Origin: Hyphomicrobiales bacterium
GTDB lineage: Bacteria; Pseudomonadota; Alphaproteobacteria; Rhizobiales; MH13
Length of the DNA: 64,000 bases
Reading direction: 5' to 3'
Assembly: GCA_017642935.1 (NCBI GenBank)
Contig: JAEPOK010000002.1
Coordinates: forward strand, 1,361,501-1,425,500
Under the pieces are notes generated by a model, which worked only from the letters and a program-made list of their open reading frames with translations, was not told the origin of the DNA and searched no databases. Positions 7,903 through 16,976 of the stretch are shown here, in pieces. The translations under genes were made by a program, and so were the position numbers. Each line of letters opens with the position of its first letter. Position 1 is the stretch's first letter.

Positions 7903-9293
7903 CCAACCTGAAACCAGCTGTTCATGCCGGCTGCGGCGTGCTCGAGCATATGGCAGTGATAGAGCCATTTGCCGGGATTATCGGCAACAAACGCGATCTC
8001 CGTCGTTTGCTGTGCGCCAATAAGAAAGGTGTCACGCCACGGCTGACCGTCATCCGCCTCCGCACCGCTCCTACTGAGGACCCGGAAGTGGTGGCCATGG
8101 ACGTGCATAGCGTGGACCCACCGTGTTCGATTGATGGTCTCAATAAGAACCGTCTCGCCTCTCTCAACCTCAAACATGGGGTCATCGGTCAGGTTTGCGA
8201 CGCCGTTGAAAGCCCACATCTGCCCATAGTCCTGCATCAATTGCCGCGTGACGGGACGGCCTTGAAAGGTCATATCGACCCGTCCGCCCATGGCTCCACC
8301 TTGCATCTCAACGCGAATGCGGCGGGCATTTGCCAGATCAGGCTCAGGTAAAGCGCTGGGTGTAAGGCTCGGGACCGGCAAGGCGGTTTGGCGAGGACCA
8401 GACACTTCGAAACGCGTGATGGGGTAGGCCCGACCTTCGACGAAGGTCTCCAGTGCGAAGTCTTCGGTTGGCGTCACCAGAAGATCGACCCTCTGGGCTG
8501 GACCAAGGAGCAAGGGCGCGTAGTCCAGCCTCGTTGGCTCCGACAGGTTTTGGCCATCATATCCGATCACCTTTGCTGCGAAGCGGTTGGGATCGAATTC
8601 AAAAACGCGTGCATTGGCGGCGTTGATCAGCCTTAATCGGTAGGGTTCGTTTGCCTTGAGCTGAAGCGTTTGCGCCAGCTTACCGTTCACGCTGATATAG
8701 TTGCCCAAACGTCCCGCATGGCTCCAATCCATGAGCTCGCCGATGCTCGCGACATCGAGCGTACCTTGGCCAACCAAACGCCAGTCATCGATCATCAAGG
8801 TCAGGTCATGTTCGGCGTCGAACGGGACCTCGGGTTCGTCGATGATCAATGGCCCATAGAGGCCACGAGCCACTTGGTTCCAGCTGCGGTTGTGCGCATG
8901 GTACCAATAGGTTCCAGCATCGGGCGCAACGAAATCGTAGGCAAAGCTCTCTCCAGGCATGACGGGTTGCTGGGTGAGGCCAGCTACACCATCCATGCTG
9001 TTTTCGATCCGGATGCCATGCCAGTGGACTGACGTTGGTTCCTCCAACTGATTGGAGAAGTTCACCCGGATGCGCTCTCCGCGCTTGATGCGAATTTCTG
9101 GCCCCGGAAGCCCGCCATTATAGGTCCAAAGGGGCGACAAGGGCCCATCGTCGCTGACCAGGCTCAACTCTTGCGGTGCCGCTGTCAGCTCAAAAAGGCC
9201 TTCGTCCACGTTGGCAAGCACAAGCCGCGGCAAGCCGGGTAGAAGCGAGAGCGTGGACGCTCCCAGTAGAAAGTCGCGACGGGTTGGTTTCAC
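7899..9293 (-). CDS. Multicopper oxidase, Tat-exported (copper tolerance)
   Basis: A 464-residue three-cupredoxin oxidase that probably oxidises Cu(I) to the less toxic Cu(II) in the periplasm with reduction of oxygen to water. The N-terminus is a twin-arginine signal (PTRRDFLLGAS). Copper ligands are in HWHG (90-93), HAHNRSW, HAMHVHGHHF and the C-terminal HCHMLEHAAAGM; the His-Cys-His run defines the T1/T2/T3 centres. There is no long Met-rich insert as in CueO, so the substrate (Cu(I) or an organic) is inferred from the cluster. It lies 12 bases after copD. Confidence 0.92.
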   Translation of the reverse strand: MKPTRRDFLLGASTLSLLPGLPRLVLANVDEGLFELTAAPQELSLVSDDGPLSPLWTYNGGLPGPEIRIKRGERIRVNFSNQLEEPTSVHWHGIRIENSMDGVAGLTQQPVMPGESFAYDFVAPDAGTYWYHAHNRSWNQVARGLYGPLIIDEPEVPFDAEHDLTLMIDDWRLVGQGTLDVASIGELMDWSHAGRLGNYISVNGKLAQTLQLKANEPYRLRLINAANARVFEFDPNRFAAKVIGYDGQNLSEPTRLDYAPLLLGPAQRVDLLVTPTEDFALETFVEGRAYPITRFEVSGPRQTALPVPSLTPSALPEPDLANARRIRVEMQGGAMGGRVDMTFQGRPVTRQLMQDYGQMWAFNGVANLTDDPMFEVERGETVLIETINRTRWVHAMHVHGHHFRVLSRSGAEADDGQPWRDTFLIGAQQTTEIAFVADNPGKWLYHCHMLEHAAAGMNSWFQVG

Positions 9294-9305
9294 GATTGGT
9301 GGCTC

Positions 9306-10217
9306 CTAGGCGGTTGGAACGGTGAAGGATGTGGTGAGCAAGGCGGTGGCCGTGAAGATCATGAGAAAAACTAAGGCTTCCCATCGCAAAGACGTGCGAA
9401 AGCGTTTGGCGGCCCCGGCGGCTTGCATCTCCATGGCGGGAACAAGGCGCAGCTTATTCAACGCCGCGATACCGAGAACCAAAGCCACGATGACAAGCTT
9501 GAGCAGAAGCATCTGACCGTAAGCCGTTGAGACGACGGCCTGAAGCGACCCCAAGAGCAGGTACGCAAACACGCCTCCAACGGCGATGAGGATGGGTACG
9601 ATGATCGAAGCCTGCCGCCCAAACCGATGCGACAGACGTGCCGCTTCATCCGTATCGAGGCCTGGTTTGGAAAGTTGGTAGAGTGGTAGCAAAGCACCGA
9701 ACCAAAAACTCACGGCCAACAGATGTATGGTGATCAGGACCAAGAGCGCCCATTGCGGATCACGCGTCGCATGGCCGGTAAGGCCAAATGAAAGGGCAAC
9801 GCAGGCAGCCCCCAGAACCGCTGCACCTGTCCGCACTGAAGGGGCAAGGACTCCCAACAGCAAGATCGCCAAGCCAATAAGCCTGGCCAAGGTCGATGTA
9901 CCAAGCGGGCCTTCCAGGCTGATGGCGATGATCTCCGGGTCGGTCATGAAAGCCAAATCATCCATGAGCCGCCCGGCTTGAACCATCACACGCCAGATCG
10001 ACGCAACAACGGAAACCGCAACCGCGGCTGCGATTGTCCCTAGCAAGGATCGCTTGATGCCTTCCTGCTGGGTGGGGAGGGCGACCAAAACAAGTGCGAG
10101 CCCGGCAGCAAGGAAACTGCTGATGTAAACAGCCAGTTTTGCTGACGCAGCCATCAGCCCCCAAAGACTGAAGCTCGACTCCGTTAAGGCCGCCCAAAGC
10201 GAATAGCCGATATCCAT
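9306..10217 (-). CDS. copD: CopD-family copper transport membrane protein
   Basis: A 303-residue integral membrane protein with about eight hydrophobic segments and the CopD domain in its C-terminal half (the run around FWFGALLPLYQL and the segment up to the end). CopD works with CopC in moving copper across the inner membrane. It lies six bases after copC and is followed by the multicopper oxidase, so copC-copD-oxidase-cytochrome form one operon. The start ATG at 10217 is the only sensible one before the first membrane helix. Confidence 0.88.
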   Translation of the reverse strand: MDIGYSLWAALTESSFSLWGLMAASAKLAVYISSFLAAGLALVLVALPTQQEGIKRSLLGTIAAAVAVSVVASIWRVMVQAGRLMDDLAFMTDPEIIAISLEGPLGTSTLARLIGLAILLLGVLAPSVRTGAAVLGAACVALSFGLTGHATRDPQWALLVLITIHLLAVSFWFGALLPLYQLSKPGLDTDEAARLSHRFGRQASIIVPILIAVGGVFAYLLLGSLQAVVSTAYGQMLLLKLVIVALVLGIAALNKLRLVPAMEMQAAGAAKRFRTSLRWEALVFLMIFTATALLTTSFTVPTA

Positions 10218-10223
10218 GATGCG

Positions 10224-10586
10224 TTATTCGGGTGCCACGGTATAGGTCACGGTGCCATCCATGGCATGGCCATCCTCACCCAGAACCCGCCATTCCACGT
10301 GATAGCTTCCTGCGCCCATATTTGGGCCTGAAAACTCCATCCTATCGGTCATATCCCGGCTAGGAATTTCCAGCTCCATCATGCGGCTGGCGGACCCATC
10401 CACCGTGGTATGGGTCACTTCAACCTTCATGAAGCGACCTGGTTCTGCCAGCATCAATGTGAGCGTTTCAGGTGCTGCCTGCACCGTCGCACCATCAGCC
10501 GGGTCTGAGCTGTTGACCGGTGAATGGGCCAGGACAGGCCCATTGAGTGAAGTGAGCAGCGCGGCTGCAAGAAGATGATGTTTCAT
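10224..10586 (-). CDS. copC: CopC periplasmic copper-binding protein
   Basis: A 120-residue protein with a cleavable signal (MKHHLLAAALLTSLNGPVLA) followed directly by HSPVNSSDPADGA, the mature CopC start whose His1 is a Cu(II) ligand. GEDGHAMDGTVTYTV at the C-terminus gives the second His of the family. The ATG at 10586 has AAGGA seven bases upstream and is preferred to the open frame beginning at 10709, whose extra 41 residues are not signal-like. It precedes copD, its usual partner. Confidence 0.93.
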   Translation of the reverse strand: MKHHLLAAALLTSLNGPVLAHSPVNSSDPADGATVQAAPETLTLMLAEPGRFMKVEVTHTTVDGSASRMMELEIPSRDMTDRMEFSGPNMGAGSYHVEWRVLGEDGHAMDGTVTYTVAPE

Positions 10587-10603
10587 GGGATAATCCTTGT
10601 TGG

Positions 10604-11059
10604 TCAGAAAATGCCGTTGGCACGCTGCAACTCGCGGACATAGGCAATAATGTCGCCGACTTGGCTTTGGCCTACACCCTCGATTGCGGGCATGTTGCCA
10701 AAGCGCCAATGGTGCGCTCTCACGCCGTAGCGCACTGCCTGGTAAAATGACTGGTCACTGTGGTGATTGGGCTCATAGATGATGTGTACCAAGGGGGGAG
10801 CAACACCATCCTGGCCAGCTGCATTGACGCCATGGCACGCCGCGCAGCTAACCTCAAAAACCTCTCGCCCAGCTTGTGCAACACCAGAGAGCTCTGGAAC
10901 CACAACCTCGACTAGGGGCGCGCCAGCTTCGCCCGTTGTGGCTTGGACAGAATGCGGATTTTGCTGATCCATCTCCATGCGGTGCGGGAACAAACCTTGA
11001 TAGAGGTACATCAGCCCAGCCACCCCGAAAAAGCCGAGAACAAAATACTTAGGCTTCAC
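10604..11059 (-). CDS. Membrane-anchored cytochrome c (copper cluster)
   Basis: A 151-residue mono-haem cytochrome with an N-terminal anchor (YFVLGFFGVAGLMYLYQGLF) and CAACH as the haem site; FGNMPAIEGV supplies the axial Met. I start at GTG 11059, which overlaps the last 11 bases of cueR and has AAGGA nine bases upstream. The open frame reaches 11128, but that extension lies inside cueR. It shares layout with the cytochrome at 7429. Its position between the regulator and copC suggests it belongs to the same copper-induced transcript. Confidence 0.85.
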   Translation of the reverse strand: MKPKYFVLGFFGVAGLMYLYQGLFPHRMEMDQQNPHSVQATTGEAGAPLVEVVVPELSGVAQAGREVFEVSCAACHGVNAAGQDGVAPPLVHIIYEPNHHSDQSFYQAVRYGVRAHHWRFGNMPAIEGVGQSQVGDIIAYVRELQRANGIF

Positions 11060-11450
11060 GCTCGAAGTCCTTGGCCAAATCATCGAGAATAGGACACTCA
11101 GGCCGGTCGTCTCCTGCACAGCTTTCAACGAGCGTCGTTAGGGTTTTGCGCAGGCTCCGCATCTCAGCCAAACGACAGTCGATCTCCACGATTTTGTCAG
11201 TCGCCAGAGCCTTCACGTCGGCACTAGCTCGCGACTTGTCATAGTAAAGGGAGAGCAGCTGACGACACTCTTCGATGTTGAAGCCGAGGCCACGTGCTTG
11301 TCCAATGAAAGCAAGCCGATGGACGTCGTCGCCGCTATAATCGCGGTAGCCATTGTCGGCTCTGGATGGCCGCACCAGACCAATCTGCTCATAATAGCGA
11401 ATGGTTTTGGCCGGCAGTTTGCAGCGATCAGCTGCTTGGCCGATATTCAT
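11049..11450 (-). CDS. cueR: CueR-like MerR-family copper regulator
   Basis: A 133-residue MerR-family activator that would sense cytoplasmic Cu(I) and untwist promoters with 19-base spacers. The N-terminal winged helix is MNIGQAADRCKLPAKTIRYY. The metal loop is CAGDDRPEC, two Cys spaced by seven, the monovalent-metal signature of CueR. Three matching operator/promoter sites are seen nearby (12220-12250, 14690-14720, 15255-15276). The start overlaps the stop of a 40-residue ORF in an ATGA, and its own stop region overlaps the cytochrome start, so three genes are tightly coupled. Confidence 0.92.
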   Translation of the reverse strand: MNIGQAADRCKLPAKTIRYYEQIGLVRPSRADNGYRDYSGDDVHRLAFIGQARGLGFNIEECRQLLSLYYDKSRASADVKALATDKIVEIDCRLAEMRSLRKTLTTLVESCAGDDRPECPILDDLAKDFEREA

Positions 11451-11569
11451 CTGCGCGCTCCAATGACATACCCGACTGCAACTCCAGCGCCAAAGATCAG
11501 CGCCACAATTGCGAACATGCCGAGGCCCATCCCCCAGCCGCCCATCATTCCTTCTGTTCCGATAAACAT
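11447..11569 (-). CDS. 40-residue Met/Gly-rich single-span membrane protein
   Basis: A small ORF: ATG 11569, 40 codons, TGA overlapping the cueR ATG. The N-terminus MFIGTEGMMGGWGMGLGM has five Met residues and one Trp in 18 positions, as in copper-binding motifs; it runs into one hydrophobic helix (FAIVALIFGAGVAVGYVIGA) and a positive tail GARR. It could be a copper-binding peptide of the inner membrane or a regulator of the efflux ATPase. AGGA lies about 12 bases upstream. I know of no family name for it; reality rests on composition and coupling to cueR. The upstream 11570-11844 stretch shows no intact gene. Confidence 0.6.
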   Translation of the reverse strand: MFIGTEGMMGGWGMGLGMFAIVALIFGAGVAVGYVIGARR

Positions 11570-11844
11570 GGTTTTTCAGATCCTATACTGGCTTGGTTTC
11601 GACTTCCCGGATCAGACGTTGAACGTCAGCCGCACGGCCTTGTCGGGTGAGGTGTCGACAGCATCGACACCGTCAGCGCGCACAACGTGCATCTCGCCAC
11701 GAAAAATGACGATTGATCTTGAGAAACGGGGGAGTGATCCTAGCCTTGCAACGGCTTTTTCACGCGTTGCAGATGGAGATAAAGAACAGATGCCTGTTCT
11801 AGGGTGACTTCAATACCGACTGCGCATGAAGTGCGCAGGGTTCG

Positions 11845-12168
11845 TCACAGCATTCGTGGAGGATCAGTAGGACCAGACGGCTGGATGCCTGTGAGAGCAA
11901 GTCCACATGCGTCAAACACGGCGTCACCAGAGGCACGCGTATCGACATATGCCCCAGTGCCTTCAAACATTGCAGGCATGGTGAGGCAGGTATGCGCACG
12001 CTCCGCGCTATCATCACAACAGGCCGAGAGATCGTCAGCGGCACTTTCAATTACAGAGTGATCATGATCTTGCATGACCACATGACCGGACCCGACTGCA
12101 CCAGAAAGGGATGCAGACAGAGTAAGGGCAACGATCAGAAGCAGGCGAACCATGGCGATGAATAACAC
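11845..12168 (-). CDS. Small exported Cys/His protein under CueR-type promoter
   Basis: A protein of up to 107 residues with a signal peptide (VRLLLIVALTLSASLSGAVG) and a mature part holding His-Asp-His (QDHDHS), a CC pair (LSACCDDS) and further Cys, plausible metal ligands. Starts possible are GTG 12168 or ATG 12153; neither has a good ribosome site. A CueR-type promoter lies 50 bases upstream, so copper induction is likely. I do not recognise the family; position and composition recall small CopL-like periplasmic copper proteins, which is an inference only. Confidence 0.65.
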   Translation of the reverse strand: MLFIAMVRLLLIVALTLSASLSGAVGSGHVVMQDHDHSVIESAADDLSACCDDSAERAHTCLTMPAMFEGTGAYVDTRASGDAVFDACGLALTGIQPSGPTDPPRML

Positions 12169-12219
12169 AAGTTGAGCACTAACGATGTGCGGAGCGAATT
12201 TCTTATCTCTAAGTAATCA

Positions 12220-12250
12220 AGCCTAATCCTTCCCCTTGGTGGAAGGTCAA
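12220..12250 (-). promoter_or_regulatory. CueR-type promoter for the 12.1 kb gene
   Basis: On the minus strand: -35 TTGACC (12250-12245), a 19-base spacer, and -10 TAGGCT (12225-12220). The spacer region carries the dyad CCTTCC-N7-GGAAGG, the CueR/MerR operator layout. It overlaps the stop codon of copA. Confidence 0.8.
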
Positions 12251-14667
12251 GCCTCCAATTTCGCTCGTTTCAAGCGCAACGCATTGGTGATCACTGAGAC
12301 AGAAGACAGGCTCATTGCCGCTGCAGCAAACATGGGCGAGAGCAGCGCACCGAAAACAGGATAGAGCACGCCAGCAGCGAGCGGCACACCCGCCGAGTTG
12401 TAGATGAACGCAAAGAACAGGTTCTGCTTGATGTTGCGAAGCGTTGCCTCGGACAGTTTTCGTGCCCGGACAATCCCCAACAGGTCACCCCGGAGCAGGG
12501 TTACACCGGCACTTTCGACGGCCACATCGGCACCCGTTCCCATAGCAATACCGACTTCGGCCGCTGCCAAGGCTGGTGCATCGTTCACGCCATCGCCTGC
12601 CATGGCTACTTTGTGGCCCTGCGAGTGTAGATCATCGACGAGAGCCTTCTTGTCTTCGGGCAGAACACCGGCGCGAACTTCATCGATGCCAAGCTGATCG
12701 GCCACCGCTTGCGCTGTGCGCTCGTTGTCGCCTGTTGCCATGATGATTTTTAAACCTGCGTCGTGCAGCGCCTGGATCGCACCCGCAGTCGTCTCTTTAA
12801 TCGGGTCTGACACCGCGATTAGTCCCGCCAAATCGCCGTCGAACGCAATAAACATGACGGTCTTGCCCTCAGCGCGCAGCGCATCGGCCTTGGCGTCGAG
12901 CGCTCCATGGTCGACGCCCATGATGTCCATCATAGCAACGTTGCCCAACGCAATAGTGCGCTCGCCTGAGCGGCCTCGCACGCCCTTGCCCGTGACGGCT
13001 TCAAAATCAACGGACGGCGCCGCTTGGATATCGCGCGCAGCAATACCTTCAACGATCGCCTCAGCAAGCGGGTGTTCTGAACCTGCTTCCAGCCCGCGCA
13101 CGAGCGACAGTACCGTTTTCTCATCATGTCCCGCCTGTAGGACGACATCTGTCAGACTCGGCTTTCCCTCGGTCAGAGTGCCGGTTTTATCAACGACCAC
13201 GACATCAACCTTGGCCATGCGCTCAAGGGATTCCGCATCTTTGATGAGTATACCTTCCTGCGCCCCGCGACCGGTTGCAGTCATGATCGACATGGGGGTG
13301 GCAAGCCCCAAGGCACATGGGCAGGCGATGATGAGTACCGAGACGGCTGAAACAATCGCAAAAGCAAAGGCTGGGTCTGGACCCACTACAAACCAGACGA
13401 TGAACGCTATCACCGCGATGACCACCACGGTCGGCACGAAGTAAGACGAGACCTTATCGGCAAGGCCTTGAATGGGCGCGCGTGAGCGTTGTGCGGCGGA
13501 TACCATAGCGACAATACGCGAGAGCATCGTGCCTTCGCCAACCTTGTCGGCAACAATAATCAAGCCGCCATTTTTGTTGAGAGTACCGCCGGTAACGCGA
13601 TCTCCCTCGCCTTTTTCAACTGGCAATGGCTCACCGGTCAGCATGCTTTCATCGACCGATGATCGACCCTCTCTGACGACTGAATCTACAGGAATTGCCT
13701 CTCCTGGCCGAACGCGAAGAACGTCGCCTTCGATGATGTTTTCCAATGGAGCGTCATACTCATCGCCATCGGGCGTCACACGGCGCGCCGTCTTAGGAGC
13801 CAGATCAAGAAGCGCCCGAATAGCGTCACCCGTGCGCTCGCGGGCGCGCAGTTCGAGCACTTGGCCAACAAAGACCAGAGCCACGATGACAACCGCAGCT
13901 TCGAAGTAGACTGGCATATGCCCGCCAGGCATCTGTAGACCAGCAGGAAAGAGCCCAGGTAAGAAGGTGGCAATCGTGGAGTAGATGTAGGCCGTACCGA
14001 CGCCGATCATGATCAACGTCCACATATTCAAATTCCAGGTTTTGAGTGACGTCCAGCCCCGATGAAAAAACGGTGCCGCCGCCCATACAATAACCGGCGT
14101 TGCCAGGGCAAACTCGAGATACAAGGTCACTGACTCTCCGAGCCATTCGCGGATCGGCAAGCCGAGCATCGGACCCATGGTTAGGATCAGCAGCGGAATC
14201 GCAGCCAAGGCAGACACCCACAACCTGCGGGTGAAGTCGATCAATTCATGATTGGGGCCTTCTGCGATGCCATCCATCGGCTCCAGCGCCATGCCACAAA
14301 TCGGACACGTCCCGGGACCTTCCTGGATGATTTCGGGGTCCATAGGACAGGTGTAAAGGGCCGTCTTGTCAGCCGGCGGTTTCTTCCGAGCCTTGTTTCC
14401 AGACACGTAAAACCAGGGATCAGCGTTAAACTTTGCGCGACAACCTTCGGAGCAAAAACGGTAGGTGTCGCCTTTGTATTCCAAAGAGGGTTTGTCCGCA
14501 TCGAGCTTCACCGTCATGCCGCAGACCGGGTCTATAACGACGCCATTTTCTGGCTTCGTCGCACGCTCGTAAATTGAGCCTGACTTTTCATCCCCCGTGT
14601 CGTGGTGACCCCCACAACAACTGCCGTCTGCGGCGTGGTGATGCTCGTGATTGGCTGTTTTTTCCAT
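12247..14667 (-). CDS. copA: Copper-exporting P1B-type ATPase CopA
   Basis: A heavy-metal ATPase of about 806 residues that pumps Cu(I) out of the cytoplasm. The N-terminus is His/Cys-rich ([16 protein letters not shown]), followed by a YHS domain ([11 protein letters not shown]) and a heavy-metal-binding domain ([10 protein letters not shown] ... [10 protein letters not shown]) instead of classical CxxC modules. Ion path CPC is in [10 protein letters not shown], the phosphorylation site in DKTGTLTEG and the hinge in [11 protein letters not shown] start at ATG 14667, which has GAGG upstream and sits just after a CueR-type promoter; the frame is open to 14757, but that region is the promoter. 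Confidence 0.95.
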   Translation of the reverse strand: MEKTANHEHHHAADGSCCGGHHDTGDEKSGSIYERATKPENGVVIDPVCGMTVKLDADKPSLEYKGDTYRFCSEGCRAKFNADPWFYVSGNKARKKPPADKTALYTCPMDPEIIQEGPGTCPICGMALEPMDGIAEGPNHELIDFTRRLWVSALAAIPLLILTMGPMLGLPIREWLGESVTLYLEFALATPVIVWAAAPFFHRGWTSLKTWNLNMWTLIMIGVGTAYIYSTIATFLPGLFPAGLQMPGGHMPVYFEAAVVIVALVFVGQVLELRARERTGDAIRALLDLAPKTARRVTPDGDEYDAPLENIIEGDVLRVRPGEAIPVDSVVREGRSSVDESMLTGEPLPVEKGEGDRVTGGTLNKNGGLIIVADKVGEGTMLSRIVAMVSAAQRSRAPIQGLADKVSSYFVPTVVVIAVIAFIVWFVVGPDPAFAFAIVSAVSVLIIACPCALGLATPMSIMTATGRGAQEGILIKDAESLERMAKVDVVVVDKTGTLTEGKPSLTDVVLQAGHDEKTVLSLVRGLEAGSEHPLAEAIVEGIAARDIQAAPSVDFEAVTGKGVRGRSGERTIALGNVAMMDIMGVDHGALDAKADALRAEGKTVMFIAFDGDLAGLIAVSDPIKETTAGAIQALHDAGLKIIMATGDNERTAQAVADQLGIDEVRAGVLPEDKKALVDDLHSQGHKVAMAGDGVNDAPALAAAEVGIAMGTGADVAVESAGVTLLRGDLLGIVRARKLSEATLRNIKQNLFFAFIYNSAGVPLAAGVLYPVFGALLSPMFAAAAMSLSSVSVITNALRLKRAKLEA

Positions 14668-14689
14668 CTCGACCTCTTCTGTTGAGATC

Positions 14690-14720
14690 AATCTAGAGGT
14701 TCCAGTGACTGTAAGGTCAA
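14690..14720 (-). promoter_or_regulatory. CueR-type promoter of copA
   Basis: On the minus strand: -35 TTGACC (14720-14715), a 19-base spacer and -10 TAGATT (14695-14690). The dyad (ACCTTAC ... GGAACCT) is weaker than at 12220. It sits 23 bases before the copA ATG and supports that start choice. Confidence 0.7.
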
Positions 14721-14753
14721 GCGCTGGATCGACTGGAGGTCTCTGACCCAAGC

Positions 14754-15203
14754 TCACTCTTCAAGATCGGCGATCAACGCCTTCATTTCATCGATCTCAC
14801 GTCGCTGCGCTTCAATGATTTCATCTGCAAGCTGCCGAACGCGCGGATCGGAAATGTCAGCCCGTTCGCTCGTCAGAATAGCGATCGAATGATGCGGGAT
14901 CATCGCTTTCATCCACGCCACGTCTTGAACCGTTTCCTGGCTCCGCACGAGCCATAAGGAAGTGGAAAACACGATGGCGCTCCCCACCACGATCGCAATG
15001 TTGACGGCTGGTTTGGTGTACATGCTTAGCATAAATCCAAGCATGATGATCGCCATCACTGCACCCATGAACAGCGCCATATAGGCGCGTGTTTCGCTGA
15101 AAAACACGTGATCGATGGTGTAGCTGTTGAGATACATCAGCCCGTACATGACCAGTGTTGAAGTAACAATCATCGCGAAGAAGCGCGCATAGGACATATC
15201 CAT
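14754..15203 (-). CDS. DUF305 membrane protein (copper cluster)
   Basis: A 149-residue protein with three hydrophobic segments (about residues 7-25, 39-60 and 66-86) followed by a short DUF305 ferritin-like part: [22 protein letters not shown], cited here only by its key MIPHHS motif, then a charged helix to the C-terminus. DUF305 proteins accompany copper-resistance genes widely; a metal-storage or metal-sensing role is suspected but unproven. Its promoter region holds a CueR-like dyad at 15255. It ends 34 bases before the copA promoter. Confidence 0.85.
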   Translation of the reverse strand: MDMSYARFFAMIVTSTLVMYGLMYLNSYTIDHVFFSETRAYMALFMGAVMAIIMLGFMLSMYTKPAVNIAIVVGSAIVFSTSLWLVRSQETVQDVAWMKAMIPHHSIAILTSERADISDPRVRQLADEIIEAQRREIDEMKALIADLEE

Positions 15204-15254
15204 CTCCCGGTGGTGGTTTCACATCTGCGGCACTTTTGACCGCAACCAGCAAAC

Positions 15255-15276
15255 AACCTTCCAGTCTGGGAGGGTT
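15255..15276 (-). promoter_or_regulatory. CueR-like operator upstream of the DUF305 gene
   Basis: The 22-base dyad AACCTTCC-N6-GGAGGGTT has one mismatch between its arms and matches the half-sites of the other two CueR-type sites. The flanking hexamers are poor -35 and -10 matches, so promoter function is less sure than operator identity. Confidence 0.6.
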
Positions 15277-15298
15277 CCAAAAATACCCGTTTAGCGTT

Positions 15299-15880
15299 TC
15301 ACGCGTTATGCAGGGCGTATGTTCCCCGCCCCGTTTTGCGGATCAGACCACGCTCAACGAGGGCGCTGAGCGCGCGATAGACGGCCTCATGAGACAGACC
15401 AATTTGCGGTGCGAAGCTCTTCCAACTGTCCGGAGTAAGTCCGGCTTCCATAGCTGCCAGCACGCGCTCATCGGCGCGCCTGATCGCACATAGCTGCATC
15501 AATAGGCGGTAACGCTGCACCTGACCCGACATGTTCTCCAACAGCGCCATGGCCACACCATCACGCTCTTTCAGAGCTGCGAGAATCTCTGTTTTGGGAA
15601 AGACTGTGAGTTCGCATGACGACATGGCAACCGCATCGCAGTGGTAACGATCGGCGAAGAGAGATGCTTCTGCAAAACTGTCGCCTGGGCCTGCCCTATG
15701 GAGCACCACCAGGCCCCCATTCTGCGTTGTGCGCGTTAGTTCAACGATCCCTTGATGGACGGCGAAAAACCCTACTGTTTGGTCTCCCTGTCGAAACAGG
15801 TGAGCGCCAGCCCGCACATTCAAACTGCGCCCGGTGACAGCCAGACCATCTGTTAGAGAAAGAGCACCGGTATCCATCAT
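15299..15880 (-). CDS. Crp/Fnr-family transcription regulator
   Basis: About 193 residues: an N-terminal cyclic-nucleotide-binding-like barrel (GAHLFRQGDQTVGFFAVHQG) and a C-terminal winged helix (SHEAVYRALSALVERGLI). There is no N-terminal Cys cluster as in FNR, so it probably does not hold an Fe-S centre. The ATG at 15880 (or 15877) is preferred to the TTG at 15904 because a Crp/Fnr-type palindrome occupies 15879-15896. The gene is divergent from the exported protein at 15949, which is its likely target; the palindrome also overlaps its own start, so it probably represses itself. Confidence 0.85.
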   Translation of the reverse strand: MMDTGALSLTDGLAVTGRSLNVRAGAHLFRQGDQTVGFFAVHQGIVELTRTTQNGGLVVLHRAGPGDSFAEASLFADRYHCDAVAMSSCELTVFPKTEILAALKERDGVAMALLENMSGQVQRYRLLMQLCAIRRADERVLAAMEAGLTPDSWKSFAPQIGLSHEAVYRALSALVERGLIRKTGRGTYALHNA

Positions 15881-15896
15881 ATGATTGTAATCATAT
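15879..15896. promoter_or_regulatory. Crp/Fnr-type palindromic operator
   Basis: ATATGATTGTAATCATAT is a palindrome of two 8-base arms around GT and contains TGAT-N4-ATCA, the FNR/FixK half-site pattern. Its centre (15887.5) would be -41.5 from a start near 15929, just upstream of the GGAG of the 15949 gene. It overlaps the ATG of the regulator gene. Confidence 0.7.
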
Positions 15897-15948
15897 AGGT
15901 GCAACGCTGCGGGCGCTAGGTTGACCCCGTACTTCTATGGAGCACCCG

Positions 15949-16506
15949 ATGAACACGATGACCCTCGCCGCCGCCTGCATATTGGTTTCCACTTCCGCTG
16001 CATCAGCTCAGGACCATGATCAGAGTCATGGGACCCACCAGGCAGATGTGATTTCGCAGGCCCTGCCAACCGAAGGCGGCCAGGCCGGTTTCTCGGCAAT
16101 TGCCGAGATTGTGGTGTTGCTGAGCGATGATCCAACAACAGACTGGGCTTCTGTGAATGTTGATGCACTGCATGAACATTTGTTGGACATGGATTTGCTG
16201 ACGACGGCGACGCGTGCTCAAACGGAACTACTGGAGAGCGGGGCCCGTTTCACAGTCGAAGCGGAAGGTCGGGCAAAGGAAGCCCTGCAGCGCATGGTAT
16301 CGGCTCACGCCCCGTTTCTGACTGATGCAACCGGTTGGATAGCAGAGGCGCAGATGACTAGCGGTGGGGCAACGCTTACCGTCACTACCTCTGTGGAAAC
16401 CGAGGTGCCGCAAGTCCAAGCGCTAGGTTTCTATGGCTTGATGTCAACTGACAGTCACCATCAAGCGCATCATCTTGCGATTGCAAAAGGGCGGTTTGAA
16501 CACTGA
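15949..16506 (+). CDS. Exported hypothetical protein of the copper cluster
   Basis: A 185-residue protein with a signal peptide (MNTMTLAAACILVSTSAASA) and a His-rich beginning (QDHDQSHGTHQAD) and end (DSHHQAHHLAIAKGRFEH). I start at ATG 15949 with GGAG eight bases upstream; an in-frame ATG at 15937 lacks one. The helix-rich middle (ALHEHLLDMDLLTTATRAQT) has no motif I can name. Predicted to sit in the periplasm and bind metal through the His clusters. It is driven divergently from the Crp/Fnr gene and is probably activated by it. Confidence 0.7.
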   Translation: MNTMTLAAACILVSTSAASAQDHDQSHGTHQADVISQALPTEGGQAGFSAIAEIVVLLSDDPTTDWASVNVDALHEHLLDMDLLTTATRAQTELLESGARFTVEAEGRAKEALQRMVSAHAPFLTDATGWIAEAQMTSGGATLTVTTSVETEVPQVQALGFYGLMSTDSHHQAHHLAIAKGRFEH

Positions 16507-16976
16507 ATTTGAGTGACCGGGACAATGTCAAAACCGAGCGATTCAACATGATCACGCAGTAATGCGCGCGCAGCCGGGTGACACTTATGTCTCCGACTCC
16601 GAAAACCGTCGGTTTTGGAACGACACTAAACGCTTCGATTATGTCTGGTTTGCCGCCACGGGCAGACTTCCTTGGTTGAACCCACGAACGGCAGGTTTGG
16701 GCCGATATTGCCCAACCGGCTAACGGCAGCTTTGCCGCCACATGCGGACGTCTCGGGCCAAACCTGTGAATGCCAGCAGAGAGCCAAGAGCACCCGCTTA
16801 CCAAAGCTAGGTGGTCGTCGGAACTGGCGTCCCATGCGGTCAAGATCGATGGAAAAATGACTACGATTGGCACGGTCAACGGCCTGTCTGAGGTTTCCGG
16901 GTGATAGGAAACGCTCGGCACTTCTCAGTACCGAGCGATCCAAGGAAGCGCAGCAGATTATTGCTGTTGAACCGGT
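16507..16976. other. Non-coding gap with no recognised feature
   Basis: About 470 bases with no convincing ORF in any frame (candidate ORFs are short and low in typical codon use). It contains two related GC-rich stretches (around 16650 and 16730) with the words TTTGCCGCCAC in common, suggesting a decayed intergenic repeat. It separates copper genes from the old mobile unit that follows. Confidence 0.5.
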
